A stretch of 64,000 nucleotides of DNA from Candidatus Dormiibacterota bacterium (GTDB lineage: Bacteria; Chloroflexota; Dormibacteria; Aeolococcales; Aeolococcaceae). This document shows, piece by piece, positions 1 to 9,348 of this stretch. Each line of letters opens with the position of its first letter. Positions within the stretch are counted from its first letter, which is position 1. The notes below the pieces were generated by a model that was not told the DNA's origin, did not search any database, and saw only the letters and a list, made by a program, of their open reading frames with translations. The stretch is from assembly GCA_003153505.1 (NCBI GenBank), contig PLZA01000031.1, forward strand, positions 156,732 to 220,731. The letters are read 5' to 3'. Made by a program: the position numbers and the translations under genes.

Positions 1-339
1 GGCGATCTCGGTGCCGACGTTGAGATGCTCTTCGACGTTCTCGACTGCGAGGACGGGTGTTCCGGCCGCAACACGGCCCACCAGCGGGAGGTTGACGATG
101 TTGCTGTGGCGGCGGGCTGCCTGTGTGTCAACGATCTCGACGGTCCTCGACTTCGCTGGATCGCGCGTGATGAACCCGCGCGTCTCGAGGGTGTTCAGGT
201 GGTTCTGCACCGTCGAGGACGAGCTGAGACCGACCGCCCGGCCGATCTCTCGAACGGTTGGTGGGTATGAATGATCGCGGCTGTGATCTCGTAGGTAATC
301 GAGGATTTGACGCTGCCGCGGGTTCAGGGAGTCAGGCAT
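1..339 (-). CDS. lexA: LexA repressor, N-terminal part (runs off the left edge)
   Basis: Reverse-strand translation [58 protein letters not shown]...[18 protein letters not shown]: LexA winged helix plus Ala-Gly cleavage site. Confidence 0.93.
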   Translation of the reverse strand, partial: [113 protein letters not shown]

Positions 340-376
340 TGCTTCGAAACATCCTCCAGCCAGCTGGGCGACCCGG

Positions 377-416
377 AATGTATCACGGGATCCCGAAAAA
401 TGCAAACGGATGTTCT
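377..416 (-). promoter_or_regulatory. lexA promoter (TTGCAT-N17-TACATT) with overlapping LexA box AGAACATCCGTTTG
   Basis: -35 at 400-405, -10 at 377-382, 17-bp spacer; box 403-416 is 12/14 to CGAACRNRYGTTYC read on the plus strand. Confidence 0.6.
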
Positions 417-420
417 GGCC

Positions 421-1380
421 CTACGGAGTGCCGCCGAGGAAGTCCTCACCCGCCTCGGCGGAGGCGACCAGCTTGAGAACCCCGGCGAGCAGGTCATCGA
501 AGCTGATGAGATCGGGTCGAAACCAGGTGAGGCGCGCATCGCGACGGAACCATGTCCGTTGGGCTCGGGCATAACGCAAGGTGCGACGCATGGTCGCCTG
601 CATCGCGGCCTCGAGATCGATGTGTCCCTCGATGAGGTCGAGTGCCTCGCTGTACCCGATGCCACAGGATCCGATGACGGCGCGGTCGAGCCCGCGTCCG
701 AGCAGCCACCGCACCTCGTCCTGGATCCCCCCGCTGTCGAACATACCGGCGATGCGGTGCTCGATCCAGCGGGCGTGCACCGGCCGCGCGACGTCGACAC
801 CGATCATCACGGCTGGCCGGGGTGCGGTTCGCCGCCGAGCGCCGGCGATCGAGCCGCCCTTGGCGTCGAGGATCTCGAGTGCGCGGATCACCCGTCGAGG
901 GTTGCGCTGGTCGATCTCGGTCGCCCCGCGCGGGTCTCGCCTGCGCAATTCCTCAGCGAGCGTGGCGAGGCCTTCGGGCGTGGCGGCGAGTTCGGACCGG
1001 TCGGCGCGCCGGACCGGGTCGGGTGGGACCTGCGCGAGGTCGAATCCGTCGACCAGGGCGGTGACGTAGAGGCCCGTGCCCCCGGCGACAACGGCGCGGC
1101 GCCCGCTGCGATCGAGCCGCTCGAGGCTGCGTCTTGCTGCCATCAGCCAATCGGCCACGGTGAAGGTCTCGCCCGGGTCGCAGAGGTCGAGCAGGTGGCA
1201 GCGCACCCCGTGCAGCTCCAATGGCCGGGGTGCGCAGGTGCCGACGCGGAGCCCGCGGCGCACCTGGCGAGAGTCCGCATTGATGATCTCCGCCGGAGCC
1301 AGCGCCTGGGCGCAGGCGACGGCGAGCGCCGTCTTGCCGGAGCAGGTCGGTCCGACGATGACCAGCATCGGATGGCTCAT
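421..1380 (-). CDS. miaA: tRNA dimethylallyltransferase
   Basis: MLVIVGPTCSGKTALAVACAQ...INADSRQVRRGL; P-loop and MiaA motifs. Confidence 0.93.
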   Translation of the reverse strand: MSHPMLVIVGPTCSGKTALAVACAQALAPAEIINADSRQVRRGLRVGTCAPRPLELHGVRCHLLDLCDPGETFTVADWLMAARRSLERLDRSGRRAVVAGGTGLYVTALVDGFDLAQVPPDPVRRADRSELAATPEGLATLAEELRRRDPRGATEIDQRNPRRVIRALEILDAKGGSIAGARRRTAPRPAVMIGVDVARPVHARWIEHRIAGMFDSGGIQDEVRWLLGRGLDRAVIGSCGIGYSEALDLIEGHIDLEAAMQATMRRTLRYARAQRTWFRRDARLTWFRPDLISFDDLLAGVLKLVASAEAGEDFLGGTP

Positions 1381-3131
1381 CGTGGCGGCCGCCGGAACGC
1401 TCGACGCAGCATCGCGTCGTCCAGGACGAGCACGGAGGGGCGCCCGTGCGGGCACGTCGTCCCCCCCGGCGTCGCGACGAGCTGATCGAGGAGCTGCCGC
1501 TGGGCGACCACGTCGAGGCGGTCACCGAAGCGCACCGCGGCGTGGCACGCGACCAGCGCAGCCAGGCGATGACGCCGTTCCTCGGTCCCGGCGTCGCGCT
1601 GGTCGAGACCGTCGAGCAGCTCGGCGACGAGCACCTCCGGATCTGCAGTCGCGGCGCTCATCGGCACCGCCGTGCACCGAATCGTGCCAGGGCCGAACTG
1701 CTCGATGCTGAAGCCGGATCGCGAGAAAAAGTCATGTTCGTCTGCAACTTGCGAGGCGCGATCGGGTCCGCACTCGACCACGACCGGCATGAGGAGGAGC
1801 TGGGACCCGGCGGCCTCCGGTGCGTCATGCCGCCAGCGGGCCAGGAGCTCGGTGTAGAGCACCTTCTCGTGAGCCGCGTGGGGATCGATGAGCACCACCG
1901 CGTCGCCTGCCGTGGCGACCAGGAACCCGCTGCCCGCCTGTCCGAGCGGCTCCATCGCGGTGAGCGCCGGCACGGCGCCGAGACTTGCGGGCGCTCCCCC
2001 GGATGCCTCGCCCGACGACGTCCGCAGGGCGCTGACGCTGCGAGGATCAGGCCGACCGAGGACATCCAGGTCGCCGTCGCGCACCTCGAGCATCCCGTGC
2101 GCGAAGCCCGAGGGAACGGTGCCGTCACCGCCCAGCGGGGGCGCGGCGCGCAACGCGGCCCAGCACGCGCGCTGCACGGCGCTGAATACCCCCCGCTCGT
2201 CGCTGAAGCGCACCTCGCGTTTGGCGGGGTGCACGTTGACGTCAACGGCCTCCCCCGGCACCTCGACGGTCACGACCCCGTAGCCATGCCGGCCGCCGGG
2301 GATCAGGCCCCTGTACGACTCGTCGACGGCTGCAAGCAGCGCGCGATTGTGCACGAGGCGAGCGTTGACGATGAGCACCAGTCCGCCCCGGGTTGCTCGA
2401 TGCGCGTGCGGTGGCGAGATCGCCCCGCCCACTGCGATCGGACCAGGTGCGGCGACATCGAGCAGATCCCGTTCGGCGCGGGTCCCGATGACCGCCCGGA
2501 TCGCCTCGCGGAGGGTCCCTCCCGCGGTGCGCAGCACCATGCGGCCGTCGTTGGCGCAGGTGAACGCGACGCTCGGGTGGGTGATGGCCAGATCGGCGAC
2601 GACCCGGACCGCCGCGCTCCCCTCGGTCGCGACCGAGCGCAGAAATCGGAGCCGCGCGGGCGACGCGGCGAACAGCTCGCAGACTTCGATACGGGTTCCT
2701 GGAGCGCTCGCTGCGGCGGCGCGGGAGAGCACCTCACCGTTGCGCACATGCAGGGTGGCCCCACCGCCCGCGCCGCGCGCCCGAGTGGTGATCCGCAACT
2801 CAGACACCGCGGCGATGCTGGCGAGCGCCTCACCCCGAAAGCCGAGCGTCCGCACTCGCGCGATGTCGCCGGCGACGGCGATCTTGGACGTTGCGTGACG
2901 CTCGACGGCGAGCTCCAGATCGTCGGCCGCGATGCCGGTGCCGTCATCGACCACGAGGATGCGCACGAGGCCGCCACCCTCGATGGCGACGTCGATGCGG
3001 GTCGCGTCGGCGTCAAGGGCGTTCTCGATCAGCTCCTTGAGCACCGACGCGGGCCGCTCGATGACCTCGCCGGCTGCAATCGCATCGGCAACGACCTGCG
3101 GGAGCCGCAGGATCGGGGCGGATGCGATCAC
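1377..3131 (-). CDS. mutL: DNA mismatch repair protein MutL
   Basis: LPQVVADAIAAGEVIERPASVLKELIENALDADATRIDV; GFRGEALASIAAVS; C-terminal ACHAAVRFGD and CPHGRP. Confidence 0.96.
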   Translation of the reverse strand: MIASAPILRLPQVVADAIAAGEVIERPASVLKELIENALDADATRIDVAIEGGGLVRILVVDDGTGIAADDLELAVERHATSKIAVAGDIARVRTLGFRGEALASIAAVSELRITTRARGAGGGATLHVRNGEVLSRAAAASAPGTRIEVCELFAASPARLRFLRSVATEGSAAVRVVADLAITHPSVAFTCANDGRMVLRTAGGTLREAIRAVIGTRAERDLLDVAAPGPIAVGGAISPPHAHRATRGGLVLIVNARLVHNRALLAAVDESYRGLIPGGRHGYGVVTVEVPGEAVDVNVHPAKREVRFSDERGVFSAVQRACWAALRAAPPLGGDGTVPSGFAHGMLEVRDGDLDVLGRPDPRSVSALRTSSGEASGGAPASLGAVPALTAMEPLGQAGSGFLVATAGDAVVLIDPHAAHEKVLYTELLARWRHDAPEAAGSQLLLMPVVVECGPDRASQVADEHDFFSRSGFSIEQFGPGTIRCTAVPMSAATADPEVLVAELLDGLDQRDAGTEERRHRLAALVACHAAVRFGDRLDVVAQRQLLDQLVATPGGTTCPHGRPSVLVLDDAMLRRAFRRPPR

Positions 3132-5782
3132 GTCGACGCTCGCTCGCGCAGCTCGGCGAGCTTGTTGAGCGCCGCAATCGGCGTCATTCCGTCGAGGTCG
3201 AGGGAGGCGAGCTCGCTCATGACCGGGTGTGGTCCAGGATCGCTGATCGAGAGCGTCAACTGGTCGGCGGCGAGCTCACCGCTGCCGCCGAGCGGCCGCT
3301 CACGCTCCTGTGCGGCGAGCAGCTGCCGGGCTCGTGCCAGGACACCGCCGGGGATGCCCGCCAGCTTGGCGACGTGGACGCCGTACGAGCGGTCGGCGCC
3401 GCCCGGAACGATGCGGTGCAGAAACGTGATGTCGCTGCCGTCGTCGACCACCTCGACGCGTGCGTTTCGCACCCTCGCGAGGTGTGTCGCGAGCACAGTG
3501 AGCTCATGGAAGTGGGTTGCGAAGAGCGTGCGGCAGTTGAGTTGGGGTGCGTCGTGCAGGTATTCCACCACCGCCTGGGCGATGCTCACACCATCGTACG
3601 TGGAGGTTCCACGACCGATCTCGTCGAGGATCACCAGGCTGCGCCCAGTCGCCTGACGGAGGATCGCGGCAGTTTCTGCCATCTCCACCATGAACGTGGA
3701 GAGCCCGCCGCTCAGGTCGTCGTGCGCGCCGATGCGGGTGAAGATGCGATCGCATACCCCGATCGCAGCCTCCTCTGCCGGGACGTACGAACCGACCTGA
3801 GCGAGCAGCACGATGCTCGCGATCTGACGCAGATAGGTGGACTTGCCGGCCATGTTCGGTCCGGTCAGGACGACGATGCGCGCGCTCTCGTCGAGGCTCA
3901 CATCGTTGGGGACGAATCTCCCTGGGCCGAGCGTGCGCTCCACGAGCGGATGGCGTCCACCCCTGATGCGCAGGGTCGATGAATCGTCGACGGCCGGGCG
4001 CACCCAGTGCTCTTCCTCAGCCACTGTGGCGAGCGATTGGGCAACGTCCAGGGTCGCGACAGCGGCCGCGGCGTCGGCGAGCGCACGCGCCTCGGTCGCC
4101 ACTCGAGCCGCAGCGCCGGCGAGCAAATCGTGCTCGCGCGCGATGGCGCGTTCGCGGGCGTGGAGCACGATGGTCTCGTGCTCCTTCAGGTCGGGGGTCA
4201 CGAAGCGCTCGGCGCCGGCAAGCGTCTGCTTGCGTGAGTACTCGTCCGGGACGCGATCGCGTTGCGCGTTCGGGATTTCGATGAAGTACCCGAAGACACG
4301 GTTGTAGCCGACGCGCAGCGACCGAATCCCCGTGCGCTCGCGCTCGGTTGCCTCGAGTGCCGCGAGATACGTCCGCGCATTACTTCCGGCCGCGCGGAGC
4401 TCGTCGAGCTCGGCATCTGCACCTGGACGGATGGCACCCCCATCACCGGCGCTCCCGGGGAGGTCGTCGGAGAGCAGCGCATCGAGGCTCTCGGCGAGCC
4501 CCTCCGGCGCCCGGCAGTGCGTGGCGGCCGCAGCGAGCTCTGCGACGGGAGCCATCGTCGCGACCGCGGCTCGCGTCGCCACGAGCGCGGCGCATGCGTC
4601 GCGAATGGCGCCGAGGTCCCTGGGTGTCGCCATCCGCTGCACGCAGCGGGCAACGAGTCGCTCGAGGTCGCGCATCCCGCCCAGCGCCTCGCGCAGGTGG
4701 CGCCGGGAATCGCGGTCCGCGACCAGCGCTTCGACCGCGTCGAGGCGCTGGGAGATCTGGCCGACGTCGATGAGGGGCTCCTGCAGCCGGGTCCGAAGCA
4801 GGCGCACCCCCATCGGCGTGCGGGTCGCGTCGAGGACCTGGAGCAGCGAGGCGCCGCGCTCGCCCAGACGCGCGAAGAGCTCGAGGTTGGTGCGCGTGTG
4901 TGCGTCGAGGCGCATCGCGGTGCCCGCCGGGCGGATCACGATCGTGAGGAGGTCCTGGCTGATCACGATGTGCGCGCGTTCGCAATACGCGAGAATGGCG
5001 CCTGCAGCGCGGAGCGCCGCCGGCAGCGCCGCGACCCCCAGGCCCTCGAGCGAGACCGCGCCGGTGGCGCGGCGTACCCGCTCCTCCGCACGGGTCCGGT
5101 CGAAGACCGCGCCGGCAAGTGGCGTCACCTGCAGGAGCCCGGCGAGCGTGGAGGGCACCGGGATGGTGTCCTCCACCAGTAGCTCGCTGGCGTCCAGTCG
5201 GGTCAGCTCATCGGCAACCGCGGCGCTGTTGAGGTCTCCATCGACCTCGGAGAGCTCGAGGTGCTGGGTGTTCGGGTCGAATGCAGCGATCCCGACACGG
5301 CCGTTCACTGCACACAGCGCGATGCAGCGGGACACTGCCGACGGGTCGAGCAACTCGGCCTCGACCACCATCCCCGGGCTCAACACCCTGGTGACCTCGC
5401 GCCGGACCAGGCGACCGGAGACGACCTCCCCCACCTGATCCCAGATTGCCACTCGCTGCCCGGCGTCGAGCAGCTTGCGAATGTGCTGGACGATCGCCTG
5501 ATGGGGCACACCGCACATCGGGAGCCGGCCCGCGGCGCCGAATCCCCGACCTGTCAGCTGCACTCCGAGAATCGGTGCCGCGATCAGCGCGTCCTCGCCG
5601 AACATCTCGAAGAAGTCGCCGAGGCGCGCGAGGACGATCGCGTCCGCGTGGTCCGCCTTGACGGCGCGGTATTCGCGCAGGATCGGTGTGTCGCCGGCCG
5701 ACTCGAGGTCGAGCGTGGTGCGAGGTACCTCTGGCACCGCCGCGACGAGGTGCGGAGCCCGAACTTTCGAGCTCGTGCTCAC
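3128..5782 (-). CDS. mutS: DNA mismatch repair protein MutS
   Basis: LGDFFEMFGEDA; LTGPNMAGKSTYLRQ; DEIGRGTSTYDG; GTG start at 5782 overlaps the miaB stop. Confidence 0.97.
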   Translation of the reverse strand: MSTSSKVRAPHLVAAVPEVPRTTLDLESAGDTPILREYRAVKADHADAIVLARLGDFFEMFGEDALIAAPILGVQLTGRGFGAAGRLPMCGVPHQAIVQHIRKLLDAGQRVAIWDQVGEVVSGRLVRREVTRVLSPGMVVEAELLDPSAVSRCIALCAVNGRVGIAAFDPNTQHLELSEVDGDLNSAAVADELTRLDASELLVEDTIPVPSTLAGLLQVTPLAGAVFDRTRAEERVRRATGAVSLEGLGVAALPAALRAAGAILAYCERAHIVISQDLLTIVIRPAGTAMRLDAHTRTNLELFARLGERGASLLQVLDATRTPMGVRLLRTRLQEPLIDVGQISQRLDAVEALVADRDSRRHLREALGGMRDLERLVARCVQRMATPRDLGAIRDACAALVATRAAVATMAPVAELAAAATHCRAPEGLAESLDALLSDDLPGSAGDGGAIRPGADAELDELRAAGSNARTYLAALEATERERTGIRSLRVGYNRVFGYFIEIPNAQRDRVPDEYSRKQTLAGAERFVTPDLKEHETIVLHARERAIAREHDLLAGAAARVATEARALADAAAAVATLDVAQSLATVAEEEHWVRPAVDDSSTLRIRGGRHPLVERTLGPGRFVPNDVSLDESARIVVLTGPNMAGKSTYLRQIASIVLLAQVGSYVPAEEAAIGVCDRIFTRIGAHDDLSGGLSTFMVEMAETAAILRQATGRSLVILDEIGRGTSTYDGVSIAQAVVEYLHDAPQLNCRTLFATHFHELTVLATHLARVRNARVEVVDDGSDITFLHRIVPGGADRSYGVHVAKLAGIPGGVLARARQLLAAQERERPLGGSGELAADQLTLSISDPGPHPVMSELASLDLDGMTPIAALNKLAELRERAST

Positions 5783-7167
5783 GCCACCTTGCCGGCCGGC
5801 TGCGCGTGCAACTGCCATGCGCTCGACGCGACCACCTGCGCGGTGTGCAACTCACCTGGAAGCGCCGCCCCCGCCGGTAGCCACGCCACCTTGTTCTCCC
5901 TCGTCCTGCCGTACGGCCTGCCGTCCTCGGCGACGCCGTCGACCAGGACCTCCACGCTGGATCCGACGTACTCCGCGTTGCGAGCTGCCGCGATCTCCCG
6001 CTGGACGCCGAGGAGATGGTTCAGCCGGGCTTTCTTCTCGTGCAGCGGCACATCGTCCTCCCGGCGTGCGGCTGCTGTGCCCGGACGAACCGAGTAGGCG
6101 GCGAGATGAACGGTGTCGAAACGCAGCTCACGCATCAGCGCTTCCGTGCCCGCGAACTCCGCCTCACTCTCGCCGCAGAACCCGACGATGATGTCGGTGC
6201 TGAGGGCTAGGCGCGGACCGACCGTCCGGACCGCGGCCTCGATCTTGGCCCGGTACTCCTCGACGCTGTAGAGCCGGCGCATGCGCCGGAGCAGGTTGTC
6301 GTCGCCCGCCTGCACCGGGAGGTGGAGCTGCTCGCACACCGTCGAGAGGTCGCGCATCGCCGCGAAGAGGTCGGGGACCGCGTTGCGCGGATGCGACGTC
6401 AGGAAGCGGAGCCGCCACAAGCCCGGGACGGCGTCGACGGCGGCGAGGAGTTCGGGCAGACGGGCTCGGCGTTGCTGGTCGTGGTACGAATTCACGTTCT
6501 GACCGAGCAGGGTGACCTCGCGCACCCCCTGGGCGACGAGGCGCTCCACGTGGTCGACAACCTCCGGAAGGGGACGGCTCAGCTCGCGGCCGCGCACGAA
6601 GGGAACGATGCAGTACGTGCACATCTCGTTGCAGCCACCCATGACGGCAACGTAAGCGCTGAGCCGGTCGGAGGCGGGCACGATGACGGGTCCGTCGAGA
6701 TTCGGGGCGTGGAGGGCCTGGAGCTTGGCGAGGAACCCGTCAGGCTCGCGGACGTCGAAGACGTAATCGAGCTCAGGGAGCCGGTTGAGGAGCGTCTCCC
6801 CATGCTCCACGGCCATGCACCCGGTGAGGGCGATCGCCCGGCCCGGCCGGGCGCGCTTCCACGGAATCAGTTCGCGGAACTTCCCGAAGACCTTCTGCTC
6901 GGCGTTGGCGCGCACCGTGCAGGTGATGAGCACCGCGATGTCAGAGTCGTCGAGTCCCGTTTCCGGGATGCACCCGATGTCGGCGATCTGCGCGCCCAGC
7001 TCCTCGCGGTCGGCGTCGTTCATCTGGCAACCGATGTGCCAGAGATGCACGCGCGGCGCCCTCCCGAGCACCGGCACCTGGGGCTCCCGGCGCGGCGCTC
7101 GCGCGATCAGCGGGAGCGGGCGGAAACCTCGCGCCGAGTCGCTGAGGATCGGTACCGGGGTGGGCAT
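5779..7167 (-). CDS. miaB: tRNA-2-methylthio-N6-dimethylallyladenosine synthase
   Basis: Radical-SAM motif MGGCNEMCTYCIVPFVRGRE; HIGCQMNDADRE; C-terminal TRAM-like segment. Confidence 0.95.
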   Translation of the reverse strand: MPTPVPILSDSARGFRPLPLIARAPRREPQVPVLGRAPRVHLWHIGCQMNDADREELGAQIADIGCIPETGLDDSDIAVLITCTVRANAEQKVFGKFRELIPWKRARPGRAIALTGCMAVEHGETLLNRLPELDYVFDVREPDGFLAKLQALHAPNLDGPVIVPASDRLSAYVAVMGGCNEMCTYCIVPFVRGRELSRPLPEVVDHVERLVAQGVREVTLLGQNVNSYHDQQRRARLPELLAAVDAVPGLWRLRFLTSHPRNAVPDLFAAMRDLSTVCEQLHLPVQAGDDNLLRRMRRLYSVEEYRAKIEAAVRTVGPRLALSTDIIVGFCGESEAEFAGTEALMRELRFDTVHLAAYSVRPGTAAARREDDVPLHEKKARLNHLLGVQREIAAARNAEYVGSSVEVLVDGVAEDGRPYGRTRENKVAWLPAGAALPGELHTAQVVASSAWQLHAQPAGKVA

Positions 7168-7218
7168 CGTCGAAGCCTAGCAGTGTGCTCCCGCGGCCAT
7201 GGGACGCGAGGGACGAAG

Positions 7219-7533
7219 CTAGCGGACTTCGACGACCAGACGGATGCCGGTGCGCTCCTCGCCGTCGATGGAAATATCGATGAATGACGGGATGCAGACC
7301 AGATCGAGACCGCCCGGCGCGACGTAGCCGCGGGAGATGGCGATCGCCTTGATCGCCTGGTTGATCGCCCCGGCGCCGATCGCCTGGACCTCGACCCTCT
7401 TCTGTGTGCGCACCACACCGGCGATCGCGCCGGCGACGGCGACCGGCTTGCTCGTTGCTGAGACTTTGAGAATTTCCAAAGGGGATGTCACCCCGGGGGC
7501 GTCATGTGAGGGCGGTGAGTAGGACGTCGTCAT
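7219..7533 (-). CDS. spoVS: Stage V sporulation protein S family
   Basis: LKVSATSKPVAVAGAIAGVVR..EVQAIGAGAINQAIKAIAISRGYVAPGGLDLVCIPSF, typical SpoVS/Alba-like. Confidence 0.93.
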   Translation of the reverse strand: MTTSYSPPSHDAPGVTSPLEILKVSATSKPVAVAGAIAGVVRTQKRVEVQAIGAGAINQAIKAIAISRGYVAPGGLDLVCIPSFIDISIDGEERTGIRLVVEVR

Positions 7534-7591
7534 TATCGGCCGCGATTGTCGCCCCCCGCACCGCGGAGCACCGGCCAGCGCGATGCAATCG

Positions 7592-9100
7592 TTACTTCGC
7601 GTACTCGACGCTGCGCGTTTCGCGCAGGACGACCACTTTGACGCGGCCGCTGTAGCTTCCCTCGCCGTGCAGACGCTTGGCGATCTGTCGGGCCATGATC
7701 TGCGCCTCGTCATCGCTGATCTCGTCTGGTTTGACGAGAACCCGCAGCTCCTTCCCGGCGAGGACCGCGAAGCTCCGCTCGACGCCGCGGAACTCGTTGG
7801 AGATTGCCTCGATGCGTTCGAGGCGCTTGATCGTCGAGGCGAGTGATTCTCTGCGCGCACCCGGGCGGGCGGCGCTGATCGCATCCGCGGTCATGAGGAT
7901 CGCCGCGGCAGGCGATCGCGGCTCCTCGTCGTAGTGATGGGACCGGACGGCCTGCACCACCGCGGCTGGACGCCCGAGCCGTGCGAGGATTTCGCCTCCC
8001 ACGATGGCGTGGGGACCGTCGACATCGTGTTCGACCGCCTTCCCGATGTCGTGGAAGAGGGCTGCCTCCTTGGCGGTCTGCTCGTCGAACCCGATCTCTG
8101 CGGCGATCATCCCGGCGATCGCGGCGGTGTCCTTACTGTGGGAGAGCACGTTGTGGCCATAAGAGTTGCGGTAGCGCAGCGTGCCCAGCAAGCGCGCCAG
8201 CTCGGGATGCACGTTGGTGAGGCCGATGTCCTGGCAGGCCTGCTCGCCCTCGTGCTTGATCTGTTGGGCCAGCTCGTTGCGGGCTTTGACCACCATCTCC
8301 TCGATCCGCGCCGGATGGATGCGCCCGTCGCTGAAGAGCCGTTCAAGCGTGGCTCTGGCGATCTCGCGGCGCACCGGGTCGAAGGAGCTGAGCACGATTG
8401 CCTCGGGCGTGTCGTCGACGATGACATCGACGCCCGTGGCCGCCTCGAGCGCACGGATGTTGCGCCCCTCCCGTCCGATGATCCTGCCCTTGAGCTCGTC
8501 CGATGGGAGATGCACGACCGTGACCGACGCCTCGCCGCTCTGCTCGGACGCCTGGCGCTGCATGGCGGCGATGAGGATCTCGCGGCTGCGTTCGGCGGCC
8601 TCCTCGCGAACCTGTGTCTCGGCCTGACGGATCCGCTCGGCGATCTCCGGAACCAGTTCGCCTTCGACGCTGCGGACGACCTCGACGCGGGCCTCTTGCT
8701 CGGAGAGCGCAGCCACGCGTTCGAGCTCCCTGGTGATGAGCCCCCGCTCGTCCTCGACGGTCTGGCGCAGGGTCTCCAGTTCGGATTCGCGACGGGTCAG
8801 GCGTTGTTCGTTCGAATCCAGCTCGCGGAGCCGGCGCTCGAGCCCCTCCTCGCGTTGATTGGTCCGCTGTTCGAGGCGTGCGATCTCCGCTCTGCGCTCA
8901 CGTACCTCCGCCTCAGCCTCGTCGCGCCGCCGTGCCGCTTCCTCCTTGGCAGCGAGCAGCACCGACTTTGCTTCCTGCTCGGTTGCGCGGACCTGATCGA
9001 GACGGCGCTCGGCATCGGCGTCGTGCGTGATGCGGCTTTGCGCCACCGTTCTGCGCGCGTAGATGAGGGCTGCAGCCGCAAACGCGGCCGCAACAATCAC
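7592..9100 (-). CDS. rny: Ribonuclease Y
   Basis: N-terminal TM plus coiled coil, KH (KGRIIGREGRNIRALEAATGVDVIVDDTPEAI) and HD (HDIGKAVEHDVDGPHAIVG). GTG start uncertain; the hydrophobic segment extends upstream. Confidence 0.95.
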   Translation of the reverse strand: MIVAAAFAAAALIYARRTVAQSRITHDADAERRLDQVRATEQEAKSVLLAAKEEAARRRDEAEAEVRERRAEIARLEQRTNQREEGLERRLRELDSNEQRLTRRESELETLRQTVEDERGLITRELERVAALSEQEARVEVVRSVEGELVPEIAERIRQAETQVREEAAERSREILIAAMQRQASEQSGEASVTVVHLPSDELKGRIIGREGRNIRALEAATGVDVIVDDTPEAIVLSSFDPVRREIARATLERLFSDGRIHPARIEEMVVKARNELAQQIKHEGEQACQDIGLTNVHPELARLLGTLRYRNSYGHNVLSHSKDTAAIAGMIAAEIGFDEQTAKEAALFHDIGKAVEHDVDGPHAIVGGEILARLGRPAAVVQAVRSHHYDEEPRSPAAAILMTADAISAARPGARRESLASTIKRLERIEAISNEFRGVERSFAVLAGKELRVLVKPDEISDDEAQIMARQIAKRLHGEGSYSGRVKVVVLRETRSVEYAK

Positions 9101-9348
9101 TAGCCCTACCAGGGCGAGGATCTCGATGCCGATTGGATGGAACCTCGGAGGTCGGGCGCGATGCGCCCTGCTTGGAACGCCTCACGCCGGGAAAGGGACC
9201 GGGGCGAGACCCACAGCATCTCGACGATCCGGTCGGGGCCGGCCCGCTGCTGGCCGGTCGTTCACGACGGAAGACCGTCTCATTGTACGAGCCAAAGGGG
9301 TTACCCGCATGTTTCGATCAATGCGTCGTGGCGGGCTACCCTAGGAGC

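Noticed and set aside
1446-3656. 736-aa plus-strand ORF opposite mutL/mutS
   Set aside because: Antisense high-GC artefact; low-complexity Arg/Gly/Asp/Ala translation, while mutL and mutS on the minus strand have unmistakable motifs.
8808-8825. GTTCGAATCC-like tRNA T-loop motif
   Set aside because: Lies inside rny coding sequence with no cloverleaf around it.
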